A stretch of 64,000 bases of DNA from Sphingobium sp. 15-1 (GTDB lineage Bacteria > Pseudomonadota > Alphaproteobacteria > Sphingomonadales > Sphingomonadaceae): NCBI RefSeq assembly GCF_013375535.1, contig NZ_JABXJG010000002.1, positions 186,001 through 250,000 on the forward strand, read 5' to 3'. The notes beneath the pieces were generated by a model that was given only the letters and a program-made list of their open reading frames with translations, ran no database searches and was not told the origin of the DNA. Shown piece after piece: positions 1 through 6,376 of the stretch. Every line of letters begins with the position of its first letter. Position 1 is the stretch's first letter. The position numbers and the translations under genes were made by a program.

Positions 1-686
1 GCGCGAAGGGCGCGAAGGTCGGGATCATCATGGCCAAGTCCGACGAGGGCGCATGCATGTTCCTGGTCGACCTGCCCGATCCCGCGATCCGGATCGAGCG
101 GGTGTTGGACACGATCGACAGTTCCATGCCCGGCGGCCATTCGATGGTGGCGATCGACAATCTGCGCGTCCCGGCGGGTCAGATGCTGGGCAATGCTGGC
201 GACGGGTTCAAGCTGGCGCAGATCCGGCTGTCCCCGGCGCGGCTTTCGCACTGCATGCGCTGGCTCGGCGCGTGCATCAGGGCCAACGAGATCGCCACCG
301 ACTATGCCTGCCGGCGGCACGCCTTCGGCAAGGCGCTGATCGACCATGAAGGCGTCGGTTTCCAGCTTGCCGAAAATAGGATCGATCTCAAGCAGGCCGA
401 ACTGATGATCGATTGGTGCGCCTCTGTCCTGGACGAAGGGCATCTGGGCACGGCGGAAAGTTCGATGGCCAAGGTCGCCGTGTCGGAAGCGCTGTTCCGC
501 ATCGCTGACCGCTGCGTGCAGATCATGGGCGGAACCGGCGTTTCAGGCGACACCGTTGTCGAACAAATATTCCGCGAAGTCCGCGCCTTCCGCATTTATG
601 ACGGCCCGACCGAAGTCCACAAATGGTCGCTCGCCAAGCGGATCAAGGGCGAGCACCGGTCCCGCATGGAGGCCCAGGCGGCATGA
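1..686 (+). CDS. Acyl-CoA dehydrogenase, C-terminal part (cut by window start)
   Basis: FAD-dependent acyl-CoA dehydrogenase that would introduce a double bond into an acyl-CoA thioester. The reading frame is open from base 3, before the first ATG at base 30, so the gene begins outside the window and about half is missing. What remains is the middle beta domain and the C-terminal helical domain. It includes the RLSPARLSHCMRWLG helix, the stretch from RRHAFGKAL, the QIMGGTGVSGD motif and an end (REVRAFRIYDGPTEVHKWSLAKR) typical of the family. The stop overlaps the ATG of the next gene, an APH-like phosphotransferase. That pair is a recurrent arrangement in proteobacteria and suggests a shared acyl-CoA or steroid/lipid catabolic role. 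The substrate cannot be told from this part. Confidence 0.93.
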   Translation, partial: AKGAKVGIIMAKSDEGACMFLVDLPDPAIRIERVLDTIDSSMPGGHSMVAIDNLRVPAGQMLGNAGDGFKLAQIRLSPARLSHCMRWLGACIRANEIATDYACRRHAFGKALIDHEGVGFQLAENRIDLKQAELMIDWCASVLDEGHLGTAESSMAKVAVSEALFRIADRCVQIMGGTGVSGDTVVEQIFREVRAFRIYDGPTEVHKWSLAKRIKGEHRSRMEAQAA

Positions 687-1744
687 GCGGGGGCGCGAGC
701 CAGGAAGAGAATGAAGGCACGATCCCGGTCCGCGCTGGCTCCGCCTTTGACGAGGGGGGCCTGGCGCGCTGGATGGCAGCGCATGTGCCGGGCTTCGCCG
801 GGCCGATGACCGTCGAGCGGTTCAAGGGCGGCCAGTCCAATCCGACCTACAAGCTGGTCACGCCCGGCGCTTCCTACGTGCTCCGCCGCAAGCCGCCCGG
901 CCCGATCCTCCAGGGCGCGCATGCGGTGGAGCGCGAGGCGGCCGTGCTGGTCGCGCTGGAGAAGGCGGACTTCCCCGTGGCGCACGTTCATGCGCTGTGC
1001 ACGGACGATGCGATCATCGGCACCGGCTTTTATGTCATGGACATGGTGGAAGGCCGCATCTTCTGGGATGCGACCCTTCCGAACATCGCGGCAGTCGACC
1101 GGCCCGCCTATTTCGACGCGATGAACGAAACGATCGCGGCGCTCCATAAGGTGGATTACCGGGCGATCGGCCTTGCGGATTACGGGAAAGCCGGAAATTA
1201 TTTCGCCCGGCAGATCAGCCGCTGGTCAAGGCAATATCTGGACGACGAACTCGCCGGCCGCGATCCGAACATGGACAGGCTGATCGAATGGCTGCCCGCC
1301 AACATCCCGCCGGGCGAGGAGGTGTCGATCGTCCATGGCGATTTCCGCATCGACAATATGATCTTCCATCCGACCGAACCCCGCATCCTTGCGGTGCTCG
1401 ATTGGGAATTGTCTACCCTAGGCCATCCGCTCGCTGATTTCGCCTATCATGCGATCATGTACCACATGCCGCCGCACATCGTCGCGGGGCTGGCAGGCAG
1501 CGATCTGGCTGCGCTCAACATCCCGCGCGAGGCGGACTATATCGCCGCCTATTGCGCCAGGACCGGCCGCGACGGCATCGCCGGCTACCGTTTCTACACG
1601 GCGTTCAATTTCTTCCGGCTCGCGGCGATCTTCCATGGCATAAAGGGCCGCGTGCTGCGGGGGACCGCCGCTTCCGGGCAGGCTGCGGAGCGGGCGAAGA
1701 TGTTCCCCGAACTGGCCGCGATCGCGCGGCGCCAGATGGAATGA
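683..1744 (+). CDS. APH-like phosphotransferase family protein (acyl-CoA dehydrogenase partner)
   Basis: A 353-residue protein with an aminoglycoside-phosphotransferase/choline-kinase fold. Visible landmarks are the nucleotide-binding lobe (FKGGQSNPTYKLV, VLRRKPPG), the Brenner motif VHGDFRIDNMIF with the catalytic Asp, and the metal-binding LAVLDWELSTLGHPLADFAY. The family is often encoded beside, or fused to, acyl-CoA dehydrogenases (ACAD10/11 type). There it is thought to phosphorylate a hydroxyacyl-CoA, which is general knowledge of the family and not visible here. I chose the ATG at 683 because it forms an ATGA overlap with the preceding stop; an in-frame ATG at 623 would lie inside the upstream gene. 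Antibiotic resistance is unlikely in this context. Confidence 0.9.
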   Translation: MSGGASQEENEGTIPVRAGSAFDEGGLARWMAAHVPGFAGPMTVERFKGGQSNPTYKLVTPGASYVLRRKPPGPILQGAHAVEREAAVLVALEKADFPVAHVHALCTDDAIIGTGFYVMDMVEGRIFWDATLPNIAAVDRPAYFDAMNETIAALHKVDYRAIGLADYGKAGNYFARQISRWSRQYLDDELAGRDPNMDRLIEWLPANIPPGEEVSIVHGDFRIDNMIFHPTEPRILAVLDWELSTLGHPLADFAYHAIMYHMPPHIVAGLAGSDLAALNIPREADYIAAYCARTGRDGIAGYRFYTAFNFFRLAAIFHGIKGRVLRGTAASGQAAERAKMFPELAAIARRQME

Positions 1745-1765
1745 GCGGCGACGCCGGATCGGCCG

Positions 1766-2419
1766 TCAGGTCAGGATCAGGCGCCGCGCTTTGGCGAGGT
1801 TCGCGACGAGTTCCGGCTTGGTCTGGTGATTGAGCGCCACCCATGCGGGCTGACCGGGGGCGCTGCGCCAGGCTTCGCTGAGGGGGCTGTTGTCGACGGT
1901 GTCGAACCCTATCCGATCGAACAGTTCCGCGACCAGATCGATCGCTTCGGGAAAGTTGCTGGAGATCGGCACCGCAATTCGGTCCGGCGCGCCCGCCGGT
2001 CTTGCCGCCGTGAGGATGCGGGGAGCCTGGATATGGGTGAACGCCTGGATCACCCTGGAGGTCGGAAGCTGTTCCTGGCGCAGTTCATAGACGGTCTTTC
2101 ATCCGGAATCGATTTCCGGATAATTGCCGTCGCGCCAGATCATGTAATTGTTCGTGTCGAGGACTATCTTGCCCGCCAGTTCCTCCACGGGCATGTCATT
2201 GACGGGTTTGAGCGGAACCGCAATGACGACGAAGTTGCCCGCTGCCGCCGCCTCGGCGGCTGTCGCGGCGCGCGCCGAGGGGCCGAGGTGACGGACAAGC
2301 TGCTTCAACGTGTCGGGCCCGCGTGAATTGGCGATGACGACCTTGTAGCCGAGATTGATCGTCGCGAGCGCGACATGGGCGCCGATTTCGCCTGCGCCGA
2401 TGATGCCGATGGTCGTCAT
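1766..2419 (-). pseudogene. NADPH-dependent F420 reductase-like oxidoreductase, interrupted by an in-frame TGA
   Basis: Read as one frame this is a 217-codon Rossmann protein of the NADP oxidoreductase/F420-reductase-like family. The N-terminus (TIGIIGAGEIGAHVALA) carries the GxGxxG dinucleotide site. A TGA at 2099-2101 follows ...GNYPEIDSG, about residue 106. The same frame continues immediately with KTVYELRQEQLP and the conserved second half FTHIQAPRILTAARP...ISSNFPEA. No frameshift is needed; one base change (for example from GGA or CGA) explains it. The natural start at 2419 overlaps the stop of the preceding short frame. The halves could in principle be made separately from a GTG at 2053, but a split Rossmann enzyme is unlikely to work. 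It could also be a sequencing error. Confidence 0.8.
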
Positions 2420-2619
2420 TCTGTCGTCTCGCCTTTGTCCACATTCGCGGCCGGCGTGCCGCCGCCCTCCGTTGTTTCAGAAATAGAGTCAGGCCCCGGC
2501 AACCGATCGCCCCCCTCCCCGCCCGCCGGCGCGCCAGCGATGAAGCAGGCGACGTCAGAACAGATCGGAGCGAAGGAATGACCCAGGTCGATCCAGGCGA
2601 GCGAAGGGCGTCTGGTCAT
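2416..2619 (-). CDS. Possible 67-residue protein of unknown function
   Basis: A short frame that starts on an ATGA overlap with the DsbA-like gene stop at 2616-2618 and ends on another ATGA overlap with the start of the oxidoreductase at 2419. That double coupling is the only argument for it. The product (begins MTRRPSLAWIDLG) has two cysteines in its first third, then a Gly/Pro/Thr-rich low-complexity tail. I recognise no family and see no signal peptide or membrane segment. It may instead be non-coding spacer in GC-rich DNA. Confidence 0.3.
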   Translation of the reverse strand: MTRRPSLAWIDLGHSFAPICSDVACFIAGAPAGGEGGDRLPGPDSISETTEGGGTPAANVDKGETTE

Positions 2620-3281
2620 GCGCGCCCCTCCTTTCCCTTCCCGGAATCCGCCAGGGTGCGGCGGATCACCTGCTCCAACGGCGGCTGTGCGCCGGAAACG
2701 GCATAGAGCCCGTTGAAGATCATCGCCGGCACTGACCGCACGCCGGCATCCAGCCAGACCCGTTCATCGGCGCGAACCTCCCCGGCATAAGCATCGCCCG
2801 CCAGAATGTCGCGCGCCCCGCCCGCGTCCAGTCCAACCGATTGCGCGACATGGGAGAGCATGTCCTGATCCCTGAGATCTTTGCCCTGGGTAAAATGAAC
2901 CGTGAACAGGGCCTGCTTTAGCTCTTTCTGCTTGCCATGGATGCCCGCCCAATGCAGCAGCCGGTGCAGGTCGAAACTATTGTAGACATGACTGTCCCGA
3001 TCGATCCGGAAGTCGATGCCGACCGGCTCGCCGCTGCGGCGCACCTGTTCCATGGCCTCGACCGTATAGGTTTCGTCCCAACCATATTTCTCGCGCAGAT
3101 GTTCGAAAAGATTCTGGCCGCTCGCCGGCATTTGCGGATTCAGTTCGAACGGACGGAAACGGATTTCAACCTCCACTTCGCCGCCAAGATTGCCGATGGC
3201 CTGCTCCAGATTGCGCAAGCCGACGGCGCACCAACTGCACGACACGTCGGACACGAAATCGATATGCAGCTTCTCCGGCAT
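2616..3281 (-). CDS. DsbA family oxidoreductase (FrnE-like)
   Basis: A 221-residue cytoplasmic thioredoxin-fold protein of the DSBA/FrnE branch. After HIDFVSDVSCSWCAVG, with the redox CxxC at about residues 16-19, it has the long helical insertion typical of 2-hydroxychromene-2-carboxylate isomerase/FrnE proteins. The cis-Pro region VRSVPAMIFNG is near residue 185. There is no signal peptide, which fits the cytoplasmic FrnE type rather than true periplasmic DsbA. Family members act as thiol oxidoreductases or in polyketide and aromatic metabolism; the substrate here is unknown. A strong hairpin at 3381-3408 separates it from the SDR genes upstream, so it may have its own promoter in 3282-3380. 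Confidence 0.88.
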   Translation of the reverse strand: MPEKLHIDFVSDVSCSWCAVGLRNLEQAIGNLGGEVEVEIRFRPFELNPQMPASGQNLFEHLREKYGWDETYTVEAMEQVRRSGEPVGIDFRIDRDSHVYNSFDLHRLLHWAGIHGKQKELKQALFTVHFTQGKDLRDQDMLSHVAQSVGLDAGGARDILAGDAYAGEVRADERVWLDAGVRSVPAMIFNGLYAVSGAQPPLEQVIRRTLADSGKGKEGRA

Positions 3282-3380
3282 CGCACTTCCTTAATCTCTG
3301 GCCTTGACCTGCGGCCGGGTTTCCCTGTCCCAATGCAGGCAGGCCGAATTTGTGCCGGGCGACAAGCGCCGGACAAGGAA

Positions 3381-3408
3381 TGGGATGGCGAGCCCCCTCG
3401 CCATCCCA
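3381..3408 (-). terminator. 12-bp hairpin ending the SDR transcript
   Basis: TGGGATGGCGAG and its exact complement CTCGCCATCCCA are separated by a CCCC loop, just past the stop of the SDR gene at 3420. On the minus strand the stem is followed by TTCCTTGTCC, a weak T-rich tail. This probably ends or attenuates the two-SDR transcript before the DsbA-like gene. Confidence 0.65.
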
Positions 3409-3419
3409 CCCAAACCAGT

Positions 3420-4382
3420 TCAGGCGGCGGCGATCAGCTCTTCGCTCTTCGTCCAAAGCTGCCTGGCCTTGTCCGCATCGAGCGCATAGGACCGCACGCC
3501 ATCCGCGAAGGGGTTCGGCGCATCCTCGATGGGTGCGACCGCGACATCTTCCAGATATTGGCCGCCAATCTCCTCTCCGTCGGCCACGACCGCCGCCCAT
3601 ACCGACGTGGCGGCCGCCTGCGAAATCTCCTTCAGTTCCAGGGGCGGCAGCCCAGCCTCGACGCGGGCGTTCCCGACGGTCGTGAGAAGGCCATGCAGTT
3701 CTTCTTCCGTGAAATTGCGGGGCAGATCGGTAATGCTGTTCCCCGGCATGACCGATGCCGCGCGAATGCCGCGAGCGCGGTGACGGCGGTCGAATTCCAT
3801 CGCGAAGAGCGCATTGGCGGTCTTTGATCGGCCATAGGCGACGAAGGGTTCATAATCCTGACGCTCGAAATTCGGATCATCAAGGTCGATGTCCGAGACG
3901 CGATGCGCTTGCGACGACAGCACGACCAGTCGTCCATTGTCGACCAGCAACGGCTCGATCTGGTTGACGAGCGCGAAATGGCCAAGATGGTTGGTCCCGA
4001 ACTGGGTTTCGAAACCATCCGCCGTCTTGCCGAGCGGCGTCGCCATGACGCCGGCATTGGCAATGACGGCATCGAACGGACGGCCGTCGGCCAGCAGCTT
4101 CTCCGCGCTCGTGCGAACGCTCTGCAGGGACGCCAGATCGAGTTCGATCAGTTCGAAGCTGCCGCCGCCTTGGGCAGCGGCGTCGCGGACCTGCGCGGTG
4201 GCGGGCTCGGCTTTCGCGATGTCCCGGACGGCGCCCACGACCTGGGCGCCATGAGCGGCCAGCGCCCGAGCGGTTTCGCGCCCGATGCCTGCGGCCACGC
4301 CCGTGACCAGATAGCGCTTGCCCTTGAGATCGACTCCGGAAAGCACGTCATCGGCGGTCGACTTTGCATTGAACTTGGTCAT
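3420..4382 (-). CDS. SDR family NAD(P)-dependent oxidoreductase (retinol/protochlorophyllide reductase-like)
   Basis: A classical short-chain dehydrogenase of 320 residues, longer than the usual 250. The cofactor motif is TGVAAGIGRETA near residue 30. NAGVMATPLG follows in the middle, and the active site reads LSSQAH...YGRSK, with Tyr and Lys in the expected YxxxK spacing. The long gap between Ser and Tyr and the C-terminal extension resemble the retinol dehydrogenase/WW-domain oxidoreductase subgroup. The start at 4382 is chosen because AGGAA lies just upstream; an ATG at 4424 is in frame but lacks a ribosome site. It lies 90 bp after another SDR gene on the same strand, behind a TetR-type operator, so both are probably induced by the same compound. 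The substrate is unknown. Confidence 0.9.
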   Translation of the reverse strand: MTKFNAKSTADDVLSGVDLKGKRYLVTGVAAGIGRETARALAAHGAQVVGAVRDIAKAEPATAQVRDAAAQGGGSFELIELDLASLQSVRTSAEKLLADGRPFDAVIANAGVMATPLGKTADGFETQFGTNHLGHFALVNQIEPLLVDNGRLVVLSSQAHRVSDIDLDDPNFERQDYEPFVAYGRSKTANALFAMEFDRRHRARGIRAASVMPGNSITDLPRNFTEEELHGLLTTVGNARVEAGLPPLELKEISQAAATSVWAAVVADGEEIGGQYLEDVAVAPIEDAPNPFADGVRSYALDADKARQLWTKSEELIAAA

Positions 4383-4472
4383 TTCTATTCCTGACTTTTT
4401 GGTAGGGGGAAGGGTTTCGGCCATGGCCCGGAACGTCCGGTCGGGCGGTTCCGCAAGCGCTGGCCGCGATGG

Positions 4473-5234
4473 TCAGATTCCAAGCCCGCCGGCCACGTCG
4501 ATCACGCCGCCGGTCATATAGCCCGCGTTCGGCCCGGCCAGGAAGGCGACGACGGCCGCCACTTCCTCCACCGTCGCGATCCGCCTTATGGCGTGGAGGT
4601 CGAGGAACGCGTCGGGCGCGACCGTGCCACCCATGACTTCCGCCATCATGTCGGTCGGCATGGCGCCGGGCTGCACGACATTGACCGTGATGTTGCGCGG
4701 GCCCAGATCGCGGGCGACGCCCCGCGCATAGCCGTTCAGCGCGGCCTTGGTGCCGGTATAGTCGGCAACGCCGGAAACCAGCGAGTGCGTGCCGTTGAGG
4801 GAGCCGATGAAGATGATCCGGCCGCCGTCGGAAAGGACCGGCGCCGCCGCGCGCGTGGTCGCCACCGGGCCCTGGACGTTGATCCGCCACTGACGGTCCT
4901 GGGTCTCCGCGTCGAAAGCGGGATCGTCGACCAACTGGCCCTTGGCCACGACCGCCGCGTTGTTGACGAGGATGTCGAGTTTCCCGAAGTGCGAAACAAC
5001 CCCCTCGATCAGCGGCTTGGCGGCGGCGCTGTCGCCCTGATCGCTCTGGATCGCAAGAGCTCGAACGCCCTTCGCCTTCAGCTTTTCGACAACGGCCTCC
5101 GCCTTCGCGGCAGAGGCGACATAGCTGATCGCCACGTCCGCTCCCTGATCGGCAAACGCCTCCGCAATGGCGGCGCCAAGACCGCGCGAACCGCCCGTGA
5201 CCAGGGCGACCTTGCCCTTCAACTCATTCGACAT
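4473..5234 (-). CDS. SDR family oxidoreductase (FabG-like)
   Basis: A 253-residue short-chain dehydrogenase. The N-terminus KGKVALVTGGSRGLGAAIAEA binds NAD(P). DILVNNAAV is the structural NNAG-like motif, and the catalytic Ser and YxxxK are in FIGSLNGTHSL...YTGTK. It ends with the usual GGVIDVAGG. The start at 5234 has GGAAGGG upstream; the in-frame ATG at 5345 would place coding sequence across the promoter and operators. A consensus-like promoter (TTGACA, TATTAC) and a perfect palindrome at 5287-5300 sit directly upstream, facing the tetR gene. It is probably repressed by that TetR protein and followed by the second SDR. It acts on an unknown alcohol or ketone. Confidence 0.92.
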   Translation of the reverse strand: MSNELKGKVALVTGGSRGLGAAIAEAFADQGADVAISYVASAAKAEAVVEKLKAKGVRALAIQSDQGDSAAAKPLIEGVVSHFGKLDILVNNAAVVAKGQLVDDPAFDAETQDRQWRINVQGPVATTRAAAPVLSDGGRIIFIGSLNGTHSLVSGVADYTGTKAALNGYARGVARDLGPRNITVNVVQPGAMPTDMMAEVMGGTVAPDAFLDLHAIRRIATVEEVAAVVAFLAGPNAGYMTGGVIDVAGGLGI

Positions 5235-5286
5235 ATTGACCCTTCCGTTCGGCCGCCAATCGCATCGCGGGCGGCAGGATGATTTA

Positions 5287-5300
5287 ATAACGATCGTTAT
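5287..5300. promoter_or_regulatory. TetR operator 1 (perfect 14-bp palindrome)
   Basis: ATAACGATCGTTAT is a perfect inverted repeat 52 bp upstream of the FabG-like SDR start. It would lie just downstream of the predicted transcription start of that gene, a position suited to repression. The same motif recurs at 5346 and 6192. Confidence 0.75.
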
Positions 5301-5308
5301 GGTAACGG

Positions 5309-5338
5309 GTAATATGGAATCTGGACAAGCCGTGTCAA
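5309..5338 (-). promoter_or_regulatory. Predicted promoter of the SDR operon
   Basis: On the minus strand TTGACA (5338-5333) and TATTAC (5314-5309) are 18 bp apart, a near-consensus sigma-70 promoter pointing at the SDR genes. Transcription would begin near 5302, immediately before operator 1. Confidence 0.55.
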
Positions 5339-5350
5339 GCGTCATATAAC
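5322..5350 (+). promoter_or_regulatory. Predicted promoter of tetR
   Basis: TGGACA (5322-5327) and TATAAC (5345-5350) with a 17-bp spacer match the sigma-70 consensus at five of six positions each. The -10 box overlaps operator 2, which predicts autorepression of the regulator. Confidence 0.55.
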
Positions 5351-5359
5351 GATCATTAT
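5346..5359. promoter_or_regulatory. TetR operator 2
   Basis: ATAACGATCATTAT differs from the perfect palindrome of operator 1 by one base. It overlaps the predicted -10 box of the tetR promoter, and is identical, base for base, to the site at 6192-6205. Confidence 0.7.
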
Positions 5360-5380
5360 GAAAATGACGGAATTGTCCTG

Positions 5381-5983
5381 ATGGGCCGCCATCGCGAGTT
5401 CGACGTCGAGAAGGTTCTCGACGCCGCGCTCTGCGTCTTCTGGCGCAAGGGGTATGAGGGCGCGAGCTACGCCGATCTGGTCAAGGCGGCTGGGGTCGAG
5501 CGCCCCGCCCTTTACTCGGCCTTCGGCAACAAGGAGGCGCTGTTCCTGAAGGCGCTGGCCCGTTATGACGAATTATATCTGGACTATATCCCTGAGGCGC
5601 TGGCGCAGCCGACGGCGCGCGGTGTCGCGGCGCACATGCTGTACAAGGCCATAGAGCTGAACACGCGCTATCCCGATCGCATGGGATGCCTGGGCATCAA
5701 CGGCGCCTTGGCGGGATCGGATGACGCCGAACCTGTGCGTCAGGCGCTGGTGGAGTTCCGGAAGGCCGGTCAGGAGCGGCTTCGCGAGCGGTTCGACCAG
5801 GCGAAGGCCGATGGCGATCTCCCCCAATCGGCGCGATCCGATGTGCTCGCCGCGTTCGTCATGGCCATCAACCAGGGATTGGCGGTGCAGGCCAAGGCGG
5901 GATTGAACCGCGCAATGCTTGAGATGGTTGCCGAGCAGGCGCTTGCCTCCTGGCCCGCCAACCCCCTGCCCTCCGCGGCGTAA
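5381..5983 (+). CDS. TetR/AcrR family transcriptional regulator
   Basis: A 200-residue one-component regulator. The N-terminal helix-turn-helix spans about residues 8-55 (VLDAALCVFWRKGYEGASYADLVKAAGVERPALYSAFGNKEALF), with recognition helix RPALYSAF. The rest is the helical ligand-binding and dimerisation domain, with the CLGINGAL stretch common in one TetR subgroup. It lies divergent from two SDR genes with palindromes in the shared promoter region. An identical palindrome precedes the TBDR at 6377, so this protein most likely represses itself, the SDR genes and possibly the receptor until a ligand related to the SDR substrate appears. The ligand is unknown. Confidence 0.93.
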   Translation: MGRHREFDVEKVLDAALCVFWRKGYEGASYADLVKAAGVERPALYSAFGNKEALFLKALARYDELYLDYIPEALAQPTARGVAAHMLYKAIELNTRYPDRMGCLGINGALAGSDDAEPVRQALVEFRKAGQERLRERFDQAKADGDLPQSARSDVLAAFVMAINQGLAVQAKAGLNRAMLEMVAEQALASWPANPLPSAA

Positions 5984-6003
5984 CAAGCGTGATTTTCGCG
6001 ATC

Positions 6004-6022
6004 CGCCGCCATTAAGGCGGCG
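6004..6022 (+). terminator. Hairpin after tetR
   Basis: CGCCGCC, loop ATTAA, then GGCGGCG, 20 bp after the tetR stop. There is no clear T-tract, so it may be a weak or Rho-assisted terminator. Confidence 0.4.
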
Positions 6023-6376
6023 ATGGGCGCGCTGGGTGGGCCGTGTACGAATGTCCATGCCCGGCGCTTGGCGACTCCGCCGAGTCTTCTCCCTCTCGTC
6101 TGTTCGACAGCCCTATCCAACCACGCCGCGGAGCCGTCATGGCCTCCATCAAGGGATTATCAGGTCTGTAAATCGCCGCTTATTTTCGATCATAACGATC
6201 ATTATCGAATTTCCTTGACGAAATATCACGGCTGTGCGAATGAGAGGATGAGAGCGAACGGTAGTCACCGATTTTTCGAGTCCGCTCTGAACCATGTTGC
6301 GACTGTCAGCGGGTATCCACCTGAAAAGGTGACGAAGACAAGCGCACTGGAAACATATAATATTGGAGAGGGGTAA
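6023..6376 (+). promoter_or_regulatory. Leader and promoter region of the TBDR gene
   Basis: About 350 bp without a convincing gene. Apart from the TetR-type site at 6192-6205, I see TTGACG at 6215-6220 as a possible -35 box starting 10 bp past that site, but no good -10. GGAGAGGGG just before the ATG at 6377 is a clear ribosome-binding site. The remainder is a 5' leader of unknown content. Confidence 0.4.
6192..6205. promoter_or_regulatory. TetR operator 3, upstream of the TonB receptor
   Basis: ATAACGATCATTAT is identical to operator 2 at 5346-5359 and lies 171 bp before the TBDR start. A 14-base identity, in the same near-palindromic form as two sites around tetR, argues that the receptor gene is in the same regulon. 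Confidence 0.7.

Noticed and set aside
683-1744. Aminoglycoside resistance enzyme
   Set aside because: The APH fold is present but the gene is coupled to an acyl-CoA dehydrogenase gene, as in ACAD10/11-type pairs, so a resistance role is not supported.
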